Below are positions 46,344 through 55,072 of a DNA stretch of 64,000 bases, piece by piece. The notes under the pieces are model-generated. The model was not told the origin of the DNA. It searched no databases and saw only the letters and a list, made by a program, of their open reading frames with translations. Position numbers and translations under genes: made by a program. Origin of the DNA: an uncultured Bacteroidota bacterium (GTDB taxonomy: Bacteria > Bacteroidota > Bacteroidia > Bacteroidales > P3); contig CACYJU010000002.1 in NCBI GenBank assembly GCA_902774845.1, positions 1-64,000 of the forward strand. The letters run 5' to 3'. Position 1 is the first letter of the stretch, and every line of letters begins with the position of its first letter.

Positions 46344-46386
46344 GATTGTCGTTGTATATAATCACTAATCATAAAAAAATAATACT

Positions 46387-47763
46387 ATGGAACTACCATT
46401 TGCAGAAGCATGGAAAATCAAGATGGTTGAACCCATCAAGAAGTCGACCCGCGAACAACGTGAAAAGTGGCTCAACGAAGCCCACCAGAACGTGTTCATG
46501 CTGAAGAGCGACTATGTCTACATCGACCTGCTGACCGACTCTGGTACGGGTGCCCTGAGTGACCGCCAGTGGGCAGCTATGATGATGGGCGACGAGAGCT
46601 ACGGCGGCGCTCGCTCCTTCTTCCACATGAAGGATACCATCACCGAGATTACCGGCTTTGAGTATGTTATCCCCACCCATCAGGGACGCGCAGCTGAGAA
46701 CGTGCTTTTCAGCTATCTGGTGAAACCTGGCAACATCATCCCTGGCAACGCTCACTTCGACACCACCAAGGGTCATATCGAGAGCCGCAAGGCTTTCGCC
46801 ATCGACGTGACCGTCAAAGAGGCTTACGATACCCAGCTTGAGGTGCCCTTCAAAGGTAACGTCGACCTGGAGAAACTGGAGAAAATCCTCCAAGAGAACA
46901 AAGGCAATGTGCCCTTCTTCGTCCTCACTGTGACCAACAACACCGTCGGCGGCCAGCCCGTCAGCATGCAGAACATCCGCGAGACATGCGAACTTTGCCA
47001 CAAATATGGCGTGCCCGTGAACATCGACAGCGCCCGCTTCATCGAGAACTGCTACTTCATCAAGACCCGCGAGAAAGGCTACGAGAACAAGACCCTCCGC
47101 GAGATTGCTTTAGAGATGTTCAACTATGCCGACAGCATGACCATGAGTGCTAAGAAAGACGCTCTCGTCAATATGGGTGGTTTTATCGCTACTCGCAAGA
47201 AAGACTGGTACGAAGGTGCCAAGATGTTCTGCATCCCCTTCGAAGGCTTCCTCACCTACGGTGGTATGAACGGTCGCGACATGGACTGCTTGGCCGTCGG
47301 TCTGAAAGAGAACCTTGAATTTGAGATGGTCGAGACCCGCATCAAACAGGTCCACTACCTCGCCGCCAAACTCGACGAGTATGGCATCCCCTACCAGCGC
47401 CCCGCCGGTGGTCATGCTATCTTCGTCGACGCTGACAAGGTTCTCACCAATATACCAAAAGAGGAGTTCCCCGCCCAGACACTGACCTGCGAGCTATACC
47501 TCGAGGCCGGTATCCGCGCCTGTGAGATTGGATATGTTCTCGCCGACCGCGACCCCGTGACTCGCGAGAACCGCTTCGGAGGCAACGACTTCGTGCGCCT
47601 CTGTATCCCCCGCCGCGTCTATACCAACAACCACATGGACGTGATTGCCGCAGCCTTGAAGAACGTTTACGACCGTCGTGACTCTATCAAGCGCGGTTTG
47701 GAAATTACCTGGGAAGCCGAGCTGATGCGCCACTTCACCTGCCAGTTCAAACGACTCGGCTAA
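46387..47763 (+). CDS. tnaA: Tryptophanase
   Basis: Tryptophanase splits tryptophan to indole, pyruvate and ammonia with pyridoxal phosphate. The 458-residue protein has the beta-eliminating lyase core: LLTDSGTGALSD (49-60), PTHQGRAAEN, DSARFIEN and SAKKDA with the PLP lysine pair 256-257. Features favour tryptophanase over tyrosine phenol-lyase: DTTKGH (125-130), DSARF, and EIGYVLADRDP near the C-terminus. No TnaC-like leader peptide was seen in the 250-base upstream region; a dyad is present instead. It ends at a strong bidirectional terminator. Confidence 0.9.
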   Translation: MELPFAEAWKIKMVEPIKKSTREQREKWLNEAHQNVFMLKSDYVYIDLLTDSGTGALSDRQWAAMMMGDESYGGARSFFHMKDTITEITGFEYVIPTHQGRAAENVLFSYLVKPGNIIPGNAHFDTTKGHIESRKAFAIDVTVKEAYDTQLEVPFKGNVDLEKLEKILQENKGNVPFFVLTVTNNTVGGQPVSMQNIRETCELCHKYGVPVNIDSARFIENCYFIKTREKGYENKTLREIALEMFNYADSMTMSAKKDALVNMGGFIATRKKDWYEGAKMFCIPFEGFLTYGGMNGRDMDCLAVGLKENLEFEMVETRIKQVHYLAAKLDEYGIPYQRPAGGHAIFVDADKVLTNIPKEEFPAQTLTCELYLEAGIRACEIGYVLADRDPVTRENRFGGNDFVRLCIPRRVYTNNHMDVIAAALKNVYDRRDSIKRGLEITWEAELMRHFTCQFKRLG

Positions 47764-47786
47764 GAATCGGCAATTTTTATAAAGTG

Positions 47787-47819
47787 AAAACGGTGGCACT
47801 TGAAAGTGTCACCGTTTTT
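47787..47819. terminator. Bidirectional terminator between tnaA and mazG
   Basis: AAAACGGTGGCACT (47787-47800) pairs with AGTGTCACCGTTTT (47805-47818), with one G-U pair and a TGAA loop. It has T runs on one side and A runs on the other, and serves the convergent genes tnaA and mazG. Confidence 0.93.
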
Positions 47820-48557
47820 CTATTTGGACTCTTGCCAGGCTTGTAGCATTTCTCCTTTTGTCATCTGGTTTATCAGTTTGCCGCTTGCGGCTGCAGTCTG
47901 CTCTATGTGTTGGAACCGATCTATGAACTTGCGGTTGGTTTTACTCAATGCGTCGTCGGCGTTGATGCCACGCATCGCACCCCATTTCACTAGGGCGAAT
48001 AGCAGGTCGCCGAATTCCTCTTCCGACCCGCTCTGCTCAAACTCCTCGTATTCTTCTTTCACCTTCTGGAACGCTTCATCGGCACTGCCGAAGTTGAAGC
48101 CCATACCGGCGGCTTTCTCTTGTATGCGTACTGCTTTGTTGAGCGACGGTAACGAGGCAGGAACACCCTCCATTGCCGACTTACGCCCCTCTTTCATCTT
48201 CAGCTGCTCCCATCCCTGATGCTGGTCTTTGTCTGGTGAGAAGATATGCGGATGGCGTGCCACCAGCTTGTCGTTTATTGCGTTGAGCACGTCTGCCAGC
48301 GTGAATCGTCCCTCCTCTTCTGCAATCTTGGAATAGAACATAAGGTGCATGAAAAGGTCTCCCAGCTCTTTCTTGAAGTCGTCGTTGCCTCCGCCGTCCG
48401 CCAACGCCACGATAGCCTCACTCAGTTCATAGACTTCCTCTATGGTGAGGTAGCGCAGGCTCTCGATAGTCTGCACTTTGTCCCACGGACACTCCTTGCG
48501 CACACGGTCCAACGTGGCGCTCAGACGGGTAAAAGCATCAATGGTGCGAGCATCCAT
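47820..48557 (-). CDS. mazG: Nucleoside triphosphate pyrophosphohydrolase MazG
   Basis: MazG hydrolyses NTPs to NMP and PPi and in E. coli can lower ppGpp-related stress. The 245-residue protein has the tandem MazG form, with CPWDKVQTIESLRYLTIEEVYEL and the metal-binding E-E-x-x-E pattern in the N-terminal half, and KVKEEYEEFEQ in the second. ATG 48557 is chosen; an upstream TTG would add six residues. It is downstream of rel on the minus strand, a pairing that makes sense for nucleotide stress control (inference). Confidence 0.93.
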   Translation of the reverse strand: MDARTIDAFTRLSATLDRVRKECPWDKVQTIESLRYLTIEEVYELSEAIVALADGGGNDDFKKELGDLFMHLMFYSKIAEEEGRFTLADVLNAINDKLVARHPHIFSPDKDQHQGWEQLKMKEGRKSAMEGVPASLPSLNKAVRIQEKAAGMGFNFGSADEAFQKVKEEYEEFEQSGSEEEFGDLLFALVKWGAMRGINADDALSKTNRKFIDRFQHIEQTAAASGKLINQMTKGEMLQAWQESK

Positions 48558-48596
48558 ACTTTTTTCGAAATTCAATTTTCAAAATTCACAATTGCA

Positions 48597-50852
48597 CTAC
48601 AGTCTTCTCACGTCTTCCACGCCGTCTATGGCCTTGATTTTCTTTATCAGGTTGTTCAGTCCGTCGAGGTTGTTCACATAGAGCATGATGATGCCGCGTC
48701 CAACGCCTTCCGACGCCTCCAGTGTGATGGCGCGCATGTTCAGGTCCATCTCTTCCGAGATGAGTTTTGTCAAGTCTTGCAGCAGCCCTTTGCGGTCTAT
48801 GGCGGTTATCGAGACTCCTGTCAGTAGCGACACTTTTTCTCCCTGACGCCATTTGGCACGTACTATCTTGTTTTCGTGCTTGGCCATCTCGTCCATCGCT
48901 ACCTTGCAGTTAGTGCGGTGGATGATGATTTTGTCTCCCGACATTATGCCTACCACGGCGTCGCCTTGTATCGGTTTGCAGCAGTTCGCAGGCTCGGTGT
49001 GCAGCCGCTCGTGGCTGCTGTCCACCACAAACGAATGGCTTGTGTCGGCACTCTTGTCCAGCACCGGATTGTTTGAACTCTCGAAGAGGTCTTTGTAAGC
49101 CCCGAGAAACATCATCTGGGGCGCTCGGCGGGCTTTCCCTAGACTCTGTGCAATCTCTTTCTCGTCGATCTCTCCACTAGCCACACGATAGTACAAATCC
49201 ACCTCGCTGCCTATGTCGAAGTAGCGCTTTATGCGCTGCAGCGTCTCTATGCCGTTCCGTTCGCCGAGTGCTTCTACAGCCTGCTCCAGCTTTGCCTTGC
49301 CTATCTCCTGGTAGCGTTTCTTCTGCTCATGCAGGTAGTCTTTTATCTTCTCTTTAGCCTTGGCTGTCTGCACCACATCTATCCAGTCTGCCGTAGGCAC
49401 CGTATTTTTCGAGGTAAGCACCTGTATCTGTTGACCTGAATGCAGCACATAGCTTATCGGCACCACCTTTGCGTTAACCTTGGCTCCTATACAGTGTATT
49501 CCGATGTCGGTATGTATGGCAAACGCAAAGTCCAGTACCGTCGACCGTGACGGCATCTTCACCACCTTCCCTTTAGGGGTGAAGAGGTATATCTCTTTCG
49601 TGTAAAGCGATTCCTTGAACTCCTGCACCTGATCTATGGCGCTCTTCTCGGTGTTCTCGAAGGTGCTGCGTATGCTTTGCAGCCACTCCTCCATAGGGTT
49701 GTTCGCTATCTGCTCGTCGGGGTGCGCCTCTTTGTATAGGAAGTGCGCCGCCATTCCCTTCTCTGCAATCTCGTCCATCCGCTCGGTCCTTATCTGCACC
49801 TCCACATACTTTCCTATAGGCGACATCACCGTTATCTGCAACGACTCGTATCCGTTAGTCTTCGGGGTTGTTATCCAGTCTCTGTAGCGCGACAGCTTCG
49901 GAGAGAAGTGCTGTATCACCAGTGCGTAGACCTTGAAGCACTCGTCCTTCTCTCTCTTGTGGAATTCCTCGTCGCTCATCCCCTCGTCTCTGTCCACGTG
50001 CAGTATGAGGCGCATTGCATAAAGGTCGTATATCTCGTCAAACTGCACCCCCTTGTTCTCCATCTTCTTCCAGCACGAGTACACCGACTTCACCCTCGAC
50101 TTTATCTCGTATTTGTACCCTGCCTCGTCGAGATACTGGCATAGTGGCTTGGTCATGCTCTCCTTAAGCCTCTCCTCTATGCCTGACGACCGCTCTATCT
50201 TGGCCGATATCTCCGCATATTTGTCGGGGTTGGTGTATTTCATCACCAGCTCTTCCAGCTCGGTCTTGATGTTATACAATCCCAGCCTGTGGGCCAGTGG
50301 GATGTAGATATACTGTGTCTCACTCGAGATGGCCAGCTTCTTCGTGTCTTTCATCGAGTCGAGCGTGCGCATGTTGTGCAGTCGGTCACACAGTTTGAGG
50401 AATATCACGTATGCGTCACGGCACATCGAGAGCAGTATCTTGCGGTAGTTCTCCGCCTGCTTCGACTCGCTCTGATGCAGCTCCATCACATCCTCAATCT
50501 TCGTCACACCATCCACTATCGTGGCCACCCTATCGCCAAAGAGCAGTCTAATGTTGTCCAGCGTTATCTCGGTGTCCTCCACCACGTCGTGCAGCAGCGC
50601 GCATATCACCGCCAGCGGGCCAAGTCCTACCTCTTTAACGGCTATCAACGCCACCGCCAGCGGATGGAAGATGTACGGCTCACCCGACTTGCGCCGCGTG
50701 CCGTTATGCGCCTTCTTCGCTATGGCGTAGGCCCTGAAGATATCCTCTTCCTCCTGTGGTGTGAGCGTCTTTATCTGCCGGCAAGCCGACAGCAGCTCCT
50801 CATATTTTTCCTGTATCTGCAGCTCTTCACGCTGCTCGTCTATCTCATACAT
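48597..50852 (-). CDS. rel: Bifunctional (p)ppGpp synthetase/hydrolase (Rel/SpoT)
   Basis: This 751-residue protein makes and degrades (p)ppGpp. The HD hydrolase domain is intact (LLHDVVEDT, His88-Asp89, with FHPLAVALI). The synthetase domain (about 220-350) has RDWITTPKTNGYESLQ and VEVQIRTERMDEIAEKG. A TGS domain (about 400-460, YLFTPKGKVVKMP), a helical part and a C-terminal ACT domain ending in DGVEDVRRL follow. The intact HD motif shows it is not a synthetase-only RelA. Confidence 0.95.
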   Translation of the reverse strand: MYEIDEQREELQIQEKYEELLSACRQIKTLTPQEEEDIFRAYAIAKKAHNGTRRKSGEPYIFHPLAVALIAVKEVGLGPLAVICALLHDVVEDTEITLDNIRLLFGDRVATIVDGVTKIEDVMELHQSESKQAENYRKILLSMCRDAYVIFLKLCDRLHNMRTLDSMKDTKKLAISSETQYIYIPLAHRLGLYNIKTELEELVMKYTNPDKYAEISAKIERSSGIEERLKESMTKPLCQYLDEAGYKYEIKSRVKSVYSCWKKMENKGVQFDEIYDLYAMRLILHVDRDEGMSDEEFHKREKDECFKVYALVIQHFSPKLSRYRDWITTPKTNGYESLQITVMSPIGKYVEVQIRTERMDEIAEKGMAAHFLYKEAHPDEQIANNPMEEWLQSIRSTFENTEKSAIDQVQEFKESLYTKEIYLFTPKGKVVKMPSRSTVLDFAFAIHTDIGIHCIGAKVNAKVVPISYVLHSGQQIQVLTSKNTVPTADWIDVVQTAKAKEKIKDYLHEQKKRYQEIGKAKLEQAVEALGERNGIETLQRIKRYFDIGSEVDLYYRVASGEIDEKEIAQSLGKARRAPQMMFLGAYKDLFESSNNPVLDKSADTSHSFVVDSSHERLHTEPANCCKPIQGDAVVGIMSGDKIIIHRTNCKVAMDEMAKHENKIVRAKWRQGEKVSLLTGVSITAIDRKGLLQDLTKLISEEMDLNMRAITLEASEGVGRGIIMLYVNNLDGLNNLIKKIKAIDGVEDVRRL

Positions 50853-50864
50853 CCTCCGTCCCTC

Positions 50865-51476
50865 CTAAAACACACACAACGCAGCCGTAGGAACTCCGAA
50901 CGGCAGACTCAATCCACAGCTCACAAACGAGCCGTGGTTCGTCAGCGTCACACCCATCGACACACTCACCCAGCTGAATGCCTTTTTGTGTCGATTCACC
51001 CTCGCCAGCCTAAGTCCCACCTCGGCGCCGTAGCCGTAGCCAGCCACCAGGCCTGCGTATGATTGGAAGTCTACTCGGTTCCTTAATCCTGAGAAACGGT
51101 AGAGCACTCCTGCTGACGCCCAGTAGGCGTTCACTCCGTCCATCACCGTCACGTAAGCTCCCCAGATGTTCGGCAGATAGCTCAGGTTCAGTCCTATCGC
51201 CAGGTCGCGGGCCCCATAGAGGTATTTCACCTCACAGAACCATTTCGAAAAGTCATGCCCGAAATACTTCATCTGCTGCCGTCTCGACAACATCCTCACC
51301 GGCTCCATCGGCACGCTGTCTGCCTTCTTTTCAACTACGGGCGGCTCCGTCTGGCCTACTGCTGTCGAATCTGGCACCGCCGGTTGTACTTGGACTCCGA
51401 CGGTCACGCTGTCACTCTGTGCCCACATAACACCTCCAACCAAGACAGCAAGAACAAATAAAAGGACCCTTTTCAT
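50865..51476 (-). CDS. Secreted protein of unknown function, beta-rich
   Basis: The 203-residue protein has a signal peptide (MKRVLLFVLAVLVGGVMWAQ) and a Pro/Val-rich linker (about 20-55). Its C-terminal domain has alternating hydrophobic and polar segments with many Gly and Tyr and ends in Phe, typical of outer-membrane beta-barrels in this phylum. ATG 51476 is preferred to the GTG two codons upstream. It is between recA and rel on the minus strand. No family was recognised. Its leader carries the octamer array. Confidence 0.7.
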   Translation of the reverse strand: MKRVLLFVLAVLVGGVMWAQSDSVTVGVQVQPAVPDSTAVGQTEPPVVEKKADSVPMEPVRMLSRRQQMKYFGHDFSKWFCEVKYLYGARDLAIGLNLSYLPNIWGAYVTVMDGVNAYWASAGVLYRFSGLRNRVDFQSYAGLVAGYGYGAEVGLRLARVNRHKKAFSWVSVSMGVTLTNHGSFVSCGLSLPFGVPTAALCVF

Positions 51477-51495
51477 ATCCACTGTTTTAATTAAA

Positions 51496-51559
51496 ATTCA
51501 TGTATTCAAGCACTGATACACTCACGCATTCATGCAATTAAGCAATCACGCATTCAAGC
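51496..51559. repeat. 8-nt tandem array (eight units) after recA
   Basis: Eight octamers in exact register: ATTCATGT, ATTCAAGC, ACTGATAC, ACTCACGC, ATTCATGC, AATTAAGC, AATCACGC, ATTCAAGC. The consensus ATTCACGC equals that of the array at 28561-28632 in another phase. It fills the gap between the recA stop and the next start, in the opposite orientation to the downstream gene. Confidence 0.8.
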
Positions 51560-51565
51560 AATAAC

Positions 51566-52591
51566 TTACTCCTCCATCGGAGCGTCCTTGATAGCCTCTC
51601 TCACCTTCGTCTCCAGCTCAGCGCTCAGCTCCTCATTGTCTTTCAGCAGCTGTTTCAACGCCTCTCGTCCTTGTGCCAGTTTCGACTCACCGTAGCTGAA
51701 CCACGAGCCACTCTTCTTGATGATGCCATATTCCACACCCAGGTCTATGATCTCGCCAATCTTCGAGATTCCCTCGCCGAACATCAAGTCAAACTCGCAC
51801 ACTCTGAACGGCGGCGCCACTTTGTTCTTCACCACCTTCACCTTCACCCTGTTGCCTATGTTCTGGTCTCCGTCCTTGATAGCCTGTGTCCTGCGTATGT
51901 CTATGCGCACCGAAGCGTAGAATTTCAGAGCGTTGCCGCCTGTTGTCGTCTCTGGGTTGCCGAACATCACACCCAGCTTCTCTCTCAATTGGTTGATGAA
52001 TATGCAGCAGCAGCCTGTCTTGCTTATCGTGGCCGTCAGCTTTCTCATGGCCTGGCTCATCAAACGCGCCTGCAATCCCATCTTGCTGTCGCCCATCTCT
52101 CCGTCTATCTCCGCCTTTGGCGTAAGTGCAGCTACCGAGTCAATCACGATGATGTCTATCGCACCTGAGCGTATCAGGTTGTCTGCTATCTCCAGTGCCT
52201 GCTCGCCATTGTCTGGTTGCGACACCAGCAGGTTCTCTATGTCTACGCCCAGTTTCTTCGCGTAGGCAGCGTCGAACGCATGCTCGGCGTCAATGAACGC
52301 AGCTATGCCTCCCTGCTTCTGAGCTTCGGCTATCACGTGTATCGCCAGAGTCGTCTTACCCGAAGACTCTGGACCGTAGATCTCTATTACCCTGCCTTTC
52401 GGGAATCCACCCACGCCCAGCGCTGCGTCCAGTGCTATGCTGCCAGTCGGTATCACCTCCAAGCTCTCGTCCGGTCGGTCTCCCAGTTTCATGATTGAAC
52501 CCTTACCGTAGTTCTTCTCGATTTTGTCAAGTGTGCTCTGCAGAATCTTTAGCTTCTCTTGTTTCAAAGCAGCTACATCGTCTTTTGCCAT
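51566..52591 (-). CDS. recA: Recombinase RecA
   Basis: RecA drives strand exchange and SOS signalling. The 341-residue protein has Walker A GPESSGKT (73-80), the [20 protein letters not shown] segment, the L1/L2 loops ([34 protein letters not shown]) and the C-terminal lid. It has its own minus-strand promoter. No LexA-type box was recognised upstream; instead an 11-nt array lies 55 bases beyond the promoter. Confidence 0.97.
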   Translation of the reverse strand: MAKDDVAALKQEKLKILQSTLDKIEKNYGKGSIMKLGDRPDESLEVIPTGSIALDAALGVGGFPKGRVIEIYGPESSGKTTLAIHVIAEAQKQGGIAAFIDAEHAFDAAYAKKLGVDIENLLVSQPDNGEQALEIADNLIRSGAIDIIVIDSVAALTPKAEIDGEMGDSKMGLQARLMSQAMRKLTATISKTGCCCIFINQLREKLGVMFGNPETTTGGNALKFYASVRIDIRRTQAIKDGDQNIGNRVKVKVVKNKVAPPFRVCEFDLMFGEGISKIGEIIDLGVEYGIIKKSGSWFSYGESKLAQGREALKQLLKDNEELSAELETKVREAIKDAPMEE

Positions 52592-52646
52592 AATTTCAAT
52601 GATTTATGTTGTTTTTATTATTAATTGTCCAACCTTTGGAATATGG

Positions 52647-52675
52647 CAAATATACAAAAAAATCCCCAACTTCAA
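52647..52675 (-). promoter_or_regulatory. Promoter of recA
   Basis: On the minus strand a TATATTTG (52654-52647) matches TAnnTTTG and a TTG (52675-52673) lies 18 bases further upstream. The leader is about 50 bases. Confidence 0.7.
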
Positions 52676-52708
52676 CACTCCGTCCCACAATCTTTTCAAC
52701 AACCCTGT

Positions 52709-52796
52709 CTATACAACTTGTATACGAGTTCCATACGGTTTGTATACGACTTCTATACGGTTTGTATATGGTTTCTATACGACTCTTTACGGTCTC
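52709..52796. repeat. 11-nt tandem array between recA and the aminotransferase gene
   Basis: Eight consecutive 11-mers: CTATACAACTT, GTATACGAGTT, CCATACGGTTT, GTATACGACTT, CTATACGGTTT, GTATATGGTTT, CTATACGACTC, TTTACGGTCTC. The core TATACG recurs about once per DNA turn. It lies upstream of both divergent promoters. Confidence 0.85.
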
Positions 52797-52876
52797 TTCG
52801 AGTTATAACAATATGCCGTTACAACTCAATAACGTTACAGTAAAACGGTGCCTATGGTAGATTCTAAAATATTTCG

Positions 52877-52884
52877 TACCTTTG
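52877..52884 (+). promoter_or_regulatory. -7 box of the aminotransferase gene
   Basis: TACCTTTG lies 25 bases before ATG 52910. The -33 TTG is not evident. Confidence 0.65.
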
Positions 52885-52909
52885 CACCCGAATTAACACA
52901 ATAAATATC

Positions 52910-54112
52910 ATGGAAATCCTCAGCAATAGAATCCTTAACATGGCCGAGAGTGAGACCCTCGCCATGACTGCTAAAGCCCGCGAACTGAAAGCGCAGGGCA
53001 AAGACGTGATAAGCCTCTCGATAGGCGAGCCTGACTTTAACACACCCGATTGTGTGAAAGAGGCTGCTAAGAAAGCTATAGACGACAACTTCACCCACTA
53101 TCCTCCCGTGCCTGGCTACCCCGACCTGCGTGAGGCTATATGCAAGAAGTTTGAACGTGACAATGGTCTGCACTTCAAACCTGAGCAGATTGTGGTTTCG
53201 ACCGGTGCGAAGCAGTCTATATACCAGTTGGCCCAGGTGCTCATCAACCCCGGCGACGAGGTGGTCATACCCACTCCGTTCTGGGTCTCCTACAAGGAGA
53301 TTGCACGTGTCGCCGGTGGCGAATGTGTGTTTGTGAAGACCTCTATCGAGAACAAGTTCAAGGTAACCCCGGAGCAGCTTGAGAAGGCTATCACCCCGAA
53401 GACGAAGCTCATCATGTTTTCAACCCCGAGCAACCCCACTGGCATGCTCTACTCGAAAGAGGAGCTGCGTGGCATAGCCGACGTGGTGGCCCGCCATCCA
53501 AACGTGTTCGTCATGGCCGACGAGATATACGAGCATATCAACTTCGTGGGCAAGCACGAGAGCATCGCCCAGTTTGAAGATGTACGCGACCGCGTGATCA
53601 CCATCAACGGTGTCGCCAAGGGCTTCGCCATGACGGGCTGGCGTATCGGATTCATCGCCGCTCCTACGGTCATCGCCAAAGCCTGCAACAAGTTGCAGGG
53701 CCAGGTAACTTCGGCCACCTGCTCGATAGCTCAGAAAGCTACTGTGGAGGCCATGCTCATGGACCCCGCCACCAGCAAGGACATCATCACGATGCGCGAG
53801 ACCTTCCGTCAGCGCCGCGACATGGTGTACAAGCTCCTCTGCGACATTCCCGGGCTGAAGGTGTGCATGCCCGAAGGCGCCTTCTACTTCTTCCCCGACG
53901 TGAGCGCCTACTACGGCAAGAGCTTCAACGGCAAGAAGATCGAAAACTCGACCGACATGGCGTTCTACCTGCTCAACGAGGCTAACGTGGCCACGGTGAT
54001 GGGTTCGGCCTTCGGCGATGACGACTGCATACGCCTGAGCTACGCTACGAGCGAGGAGCTCTTGCGCGAGGCTCTACGCCGAATGAAAGAGGCTTTCACC
54101 GCACTGAAATAG
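52910..54112 (+). CDS. aspC: Pyridoxal phosphate aminotransferase, aspartate type (class I, subgroup Ib-like)
   Basis: The 400-residue protein transfers amino groups between aspartate (or a similar substrate) and 2-oxoglutarate. It has the fold-type I motifs IGEPDFNTP (38-46), TPSNPTGMLYS (172-182) and DEIYEHI. The PLP lysine is K237 in GVAKGFAMTGWRIG, and the substrate-carboxylate arginine lies near the C-terminus (IRLSYATS). The start fits the Ib subgroup N-terminus (SNRILNMAESETLAM). Exact substrate preference cannot be read. A terminator follows 28 bases after the stop. Confidence 0.9.
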   Translation: MEILSNRILNMAESETLAMTAKARELKAQGKDVISLSIGEPDFNTPDCVKEAAKKAIDDNFTHYPPVPGYPDLREAICKKFERDNGLHFKPEQIVVSTGAKQSIYQLAQVLINPGDEVVIPTPFWVSYKEIARVAGGECVFVKTSIENKFKVTPEQLEKAITPKTKLIMFSTPSNPTGMLYSKEELRGIADVVARHPNVFVMADEIYEHINFVGKHESIAQFEDVRDRVITINGVAKGFAMTGWRIGFIAAPTVIAKACNKLQGQVTSATCSIAQKATVEAMLMDPATSKDIITMRETFRQRRDMVYKLLCDIPGLKVCMPEGAFYFFPDVSAYYGKSFNGKKIENSTDMAFYLLNEANVATVMGSAFGDDDCIRLSYATSEELLREALRRMKEAFTALK

Positions 54113-54139
54113 AGTACTACTGATTTTTTTCATAAAAGA

Positions 54140-54176
54140 GAAGAGCCACCTTAACGGGTGGCTCTTCTTGTTGTTT
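54140..54176 (+). terminator. Terminator of the aminotransferase gene
   Basis: GAAGAGCCACC (54140-54150) pairs with GGTGGCTCTTC (54157-54167) around a 6-base loop. TTGTTGTTTTT follows. Confidence 0.9.
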
Positions 54177-54219
54177 TTCAAAAACAATGGCTAAATCGAC
54201 TCGTTATTGAAAAAAATAA

Positions 54220-54227
54220 TATCTTTG
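54220..54227 (+). promoter_or_regulatory. -7 box of the two-repeat protein gene
   Basis: TATCTTTG, full consensus, lies 31 bases before the start codon at 54259. Confidence 0.7.
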
Positions 54228-54258
54228 CATTATAAAAATCAATATTAAAACGCTTATT

Positions 54259-55071
54259 ATGAAAAAGATTCTTCTATCAATGCTGACCGTACTGTTGCTA
54301 TGCGGATCTGCTGTAGCGCAGGAAATTGTGCCGTATGTGACCTATGATGAACCTGCCGTCCAAAGTCGTATGGAAGTGGCGCTGCTTGGCTGCTACGGCA
54401 ACAACGTGACTGGTGAGGTCTATCTCGTTCTCAACATCCTTGCCAAAGAAAGCAACGAGGTGTATCTTGGGGTGAAAAAGGGGTCTGCGTTAGGCACGGT
54501 GTTCGAAGGTGTACAAAGCGCTGGCTACAAGACCCGCAACGTGATGAAAGGCTCTTTCGTGAAGGTGAGTATGGAAAACACTCCCATAAAGGAAGTTCCT
54601 GCTGAGGTACAAGTACTGGAAACGGTATTGCTAAGTTCAGCGGGTTGGGATTTTACGCTGCACAATGTGCCCATTGAATGGATTGACTATACGGGCAAGA
54701 CTTTCGTTACCTATGACGAATATGCTGTTAAGGAGCGCATGGAGGTGGAATTTGGCGGCTGCTATGGCGATAGCCAGAGCGGTGACGTATACCTGGTTCT
54801 CAGCATCAAGGCAAAGGAGGGCAACGAGGTGTATCTCGGCGCTACCAAAGCCATCACTCCGAAGGGCAAAATATATGAGGGGGGTTCAAGTGCGGGCTAC
54901 AAAACTCGCTCGGTGATGAAAAATCGCTTTATCGAGGTTTCTCTGGAAAATACACCAATAAAAGGTGTGCCGGCTTCTGTTGAAAGGTTCGACCTCATAG
55001 AACTCAACAGCGGCGGCTATCTATTTAACCTGCACAACGTTCCTATCCAATGGGACGTAAAACCTGAATGA
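54259..55071 (+). CDS. Secreted protein with two tandem 120-residue repeats
   Basis: The 270-residue protein has a signal peptide (about 1-20, ending SAVAQ). Two homologous units follow, about residues 25-143 and 148-266. Each runs from VTYDE-A-V-RMEV-GCYG through EVYLVL-I-AKE-NEVYLG and SAGYKTR-VMK to ENTPIK-VPA and LHNVPI-W. I know no family for it. The lack of an outer-membrane anchor or T9SS tail suggests a periplasmic or released protein. It ends 1 base from the stop of the convergent U32 gene, with no terminator between. Confidence 0.8.
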   Translation: MKKILLSMLTVLLLCGSAVAQEIVPYVTYDEPAVQSRMEVALLGCYGNNVTGEVYLVLNILAKESNEVYLGVKKGSALGTVFEGVQSAGYKTRNVMKGSFVKVSMENTPIKEVPAEVQVLETVLLSSAGWDFTLHNVPIEWIDYTGKTFVTYDEYAVKERMEVEFGGCYGDSQSGDVYLVLSIKAKEGNEVYLGATKAITPKGKIYEGGSSAGYKTRSVMKNRFIEVSLENTPIKGVPASVERFDLIELNSGGYLFNLHNVPIQWDVKPE

Positions 55072-55072
55072 T

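Noticed and set aside
46136..46386. A TnaC-type leader peptide before tnaA
   Set aside because: No short frame with a suitably placed Trp and Pro codon before a stop was seen in the leader.
46387..47763. Tyrosine phenol-lyase instead of tryptophanase
   Set aside because: DTTKGH, DSARF and EIGYVLADRDP match tryptophanase rather than the corresponding positions of tyrosine phenol-lyase as I recall them. Some doubt remains without an alignment.
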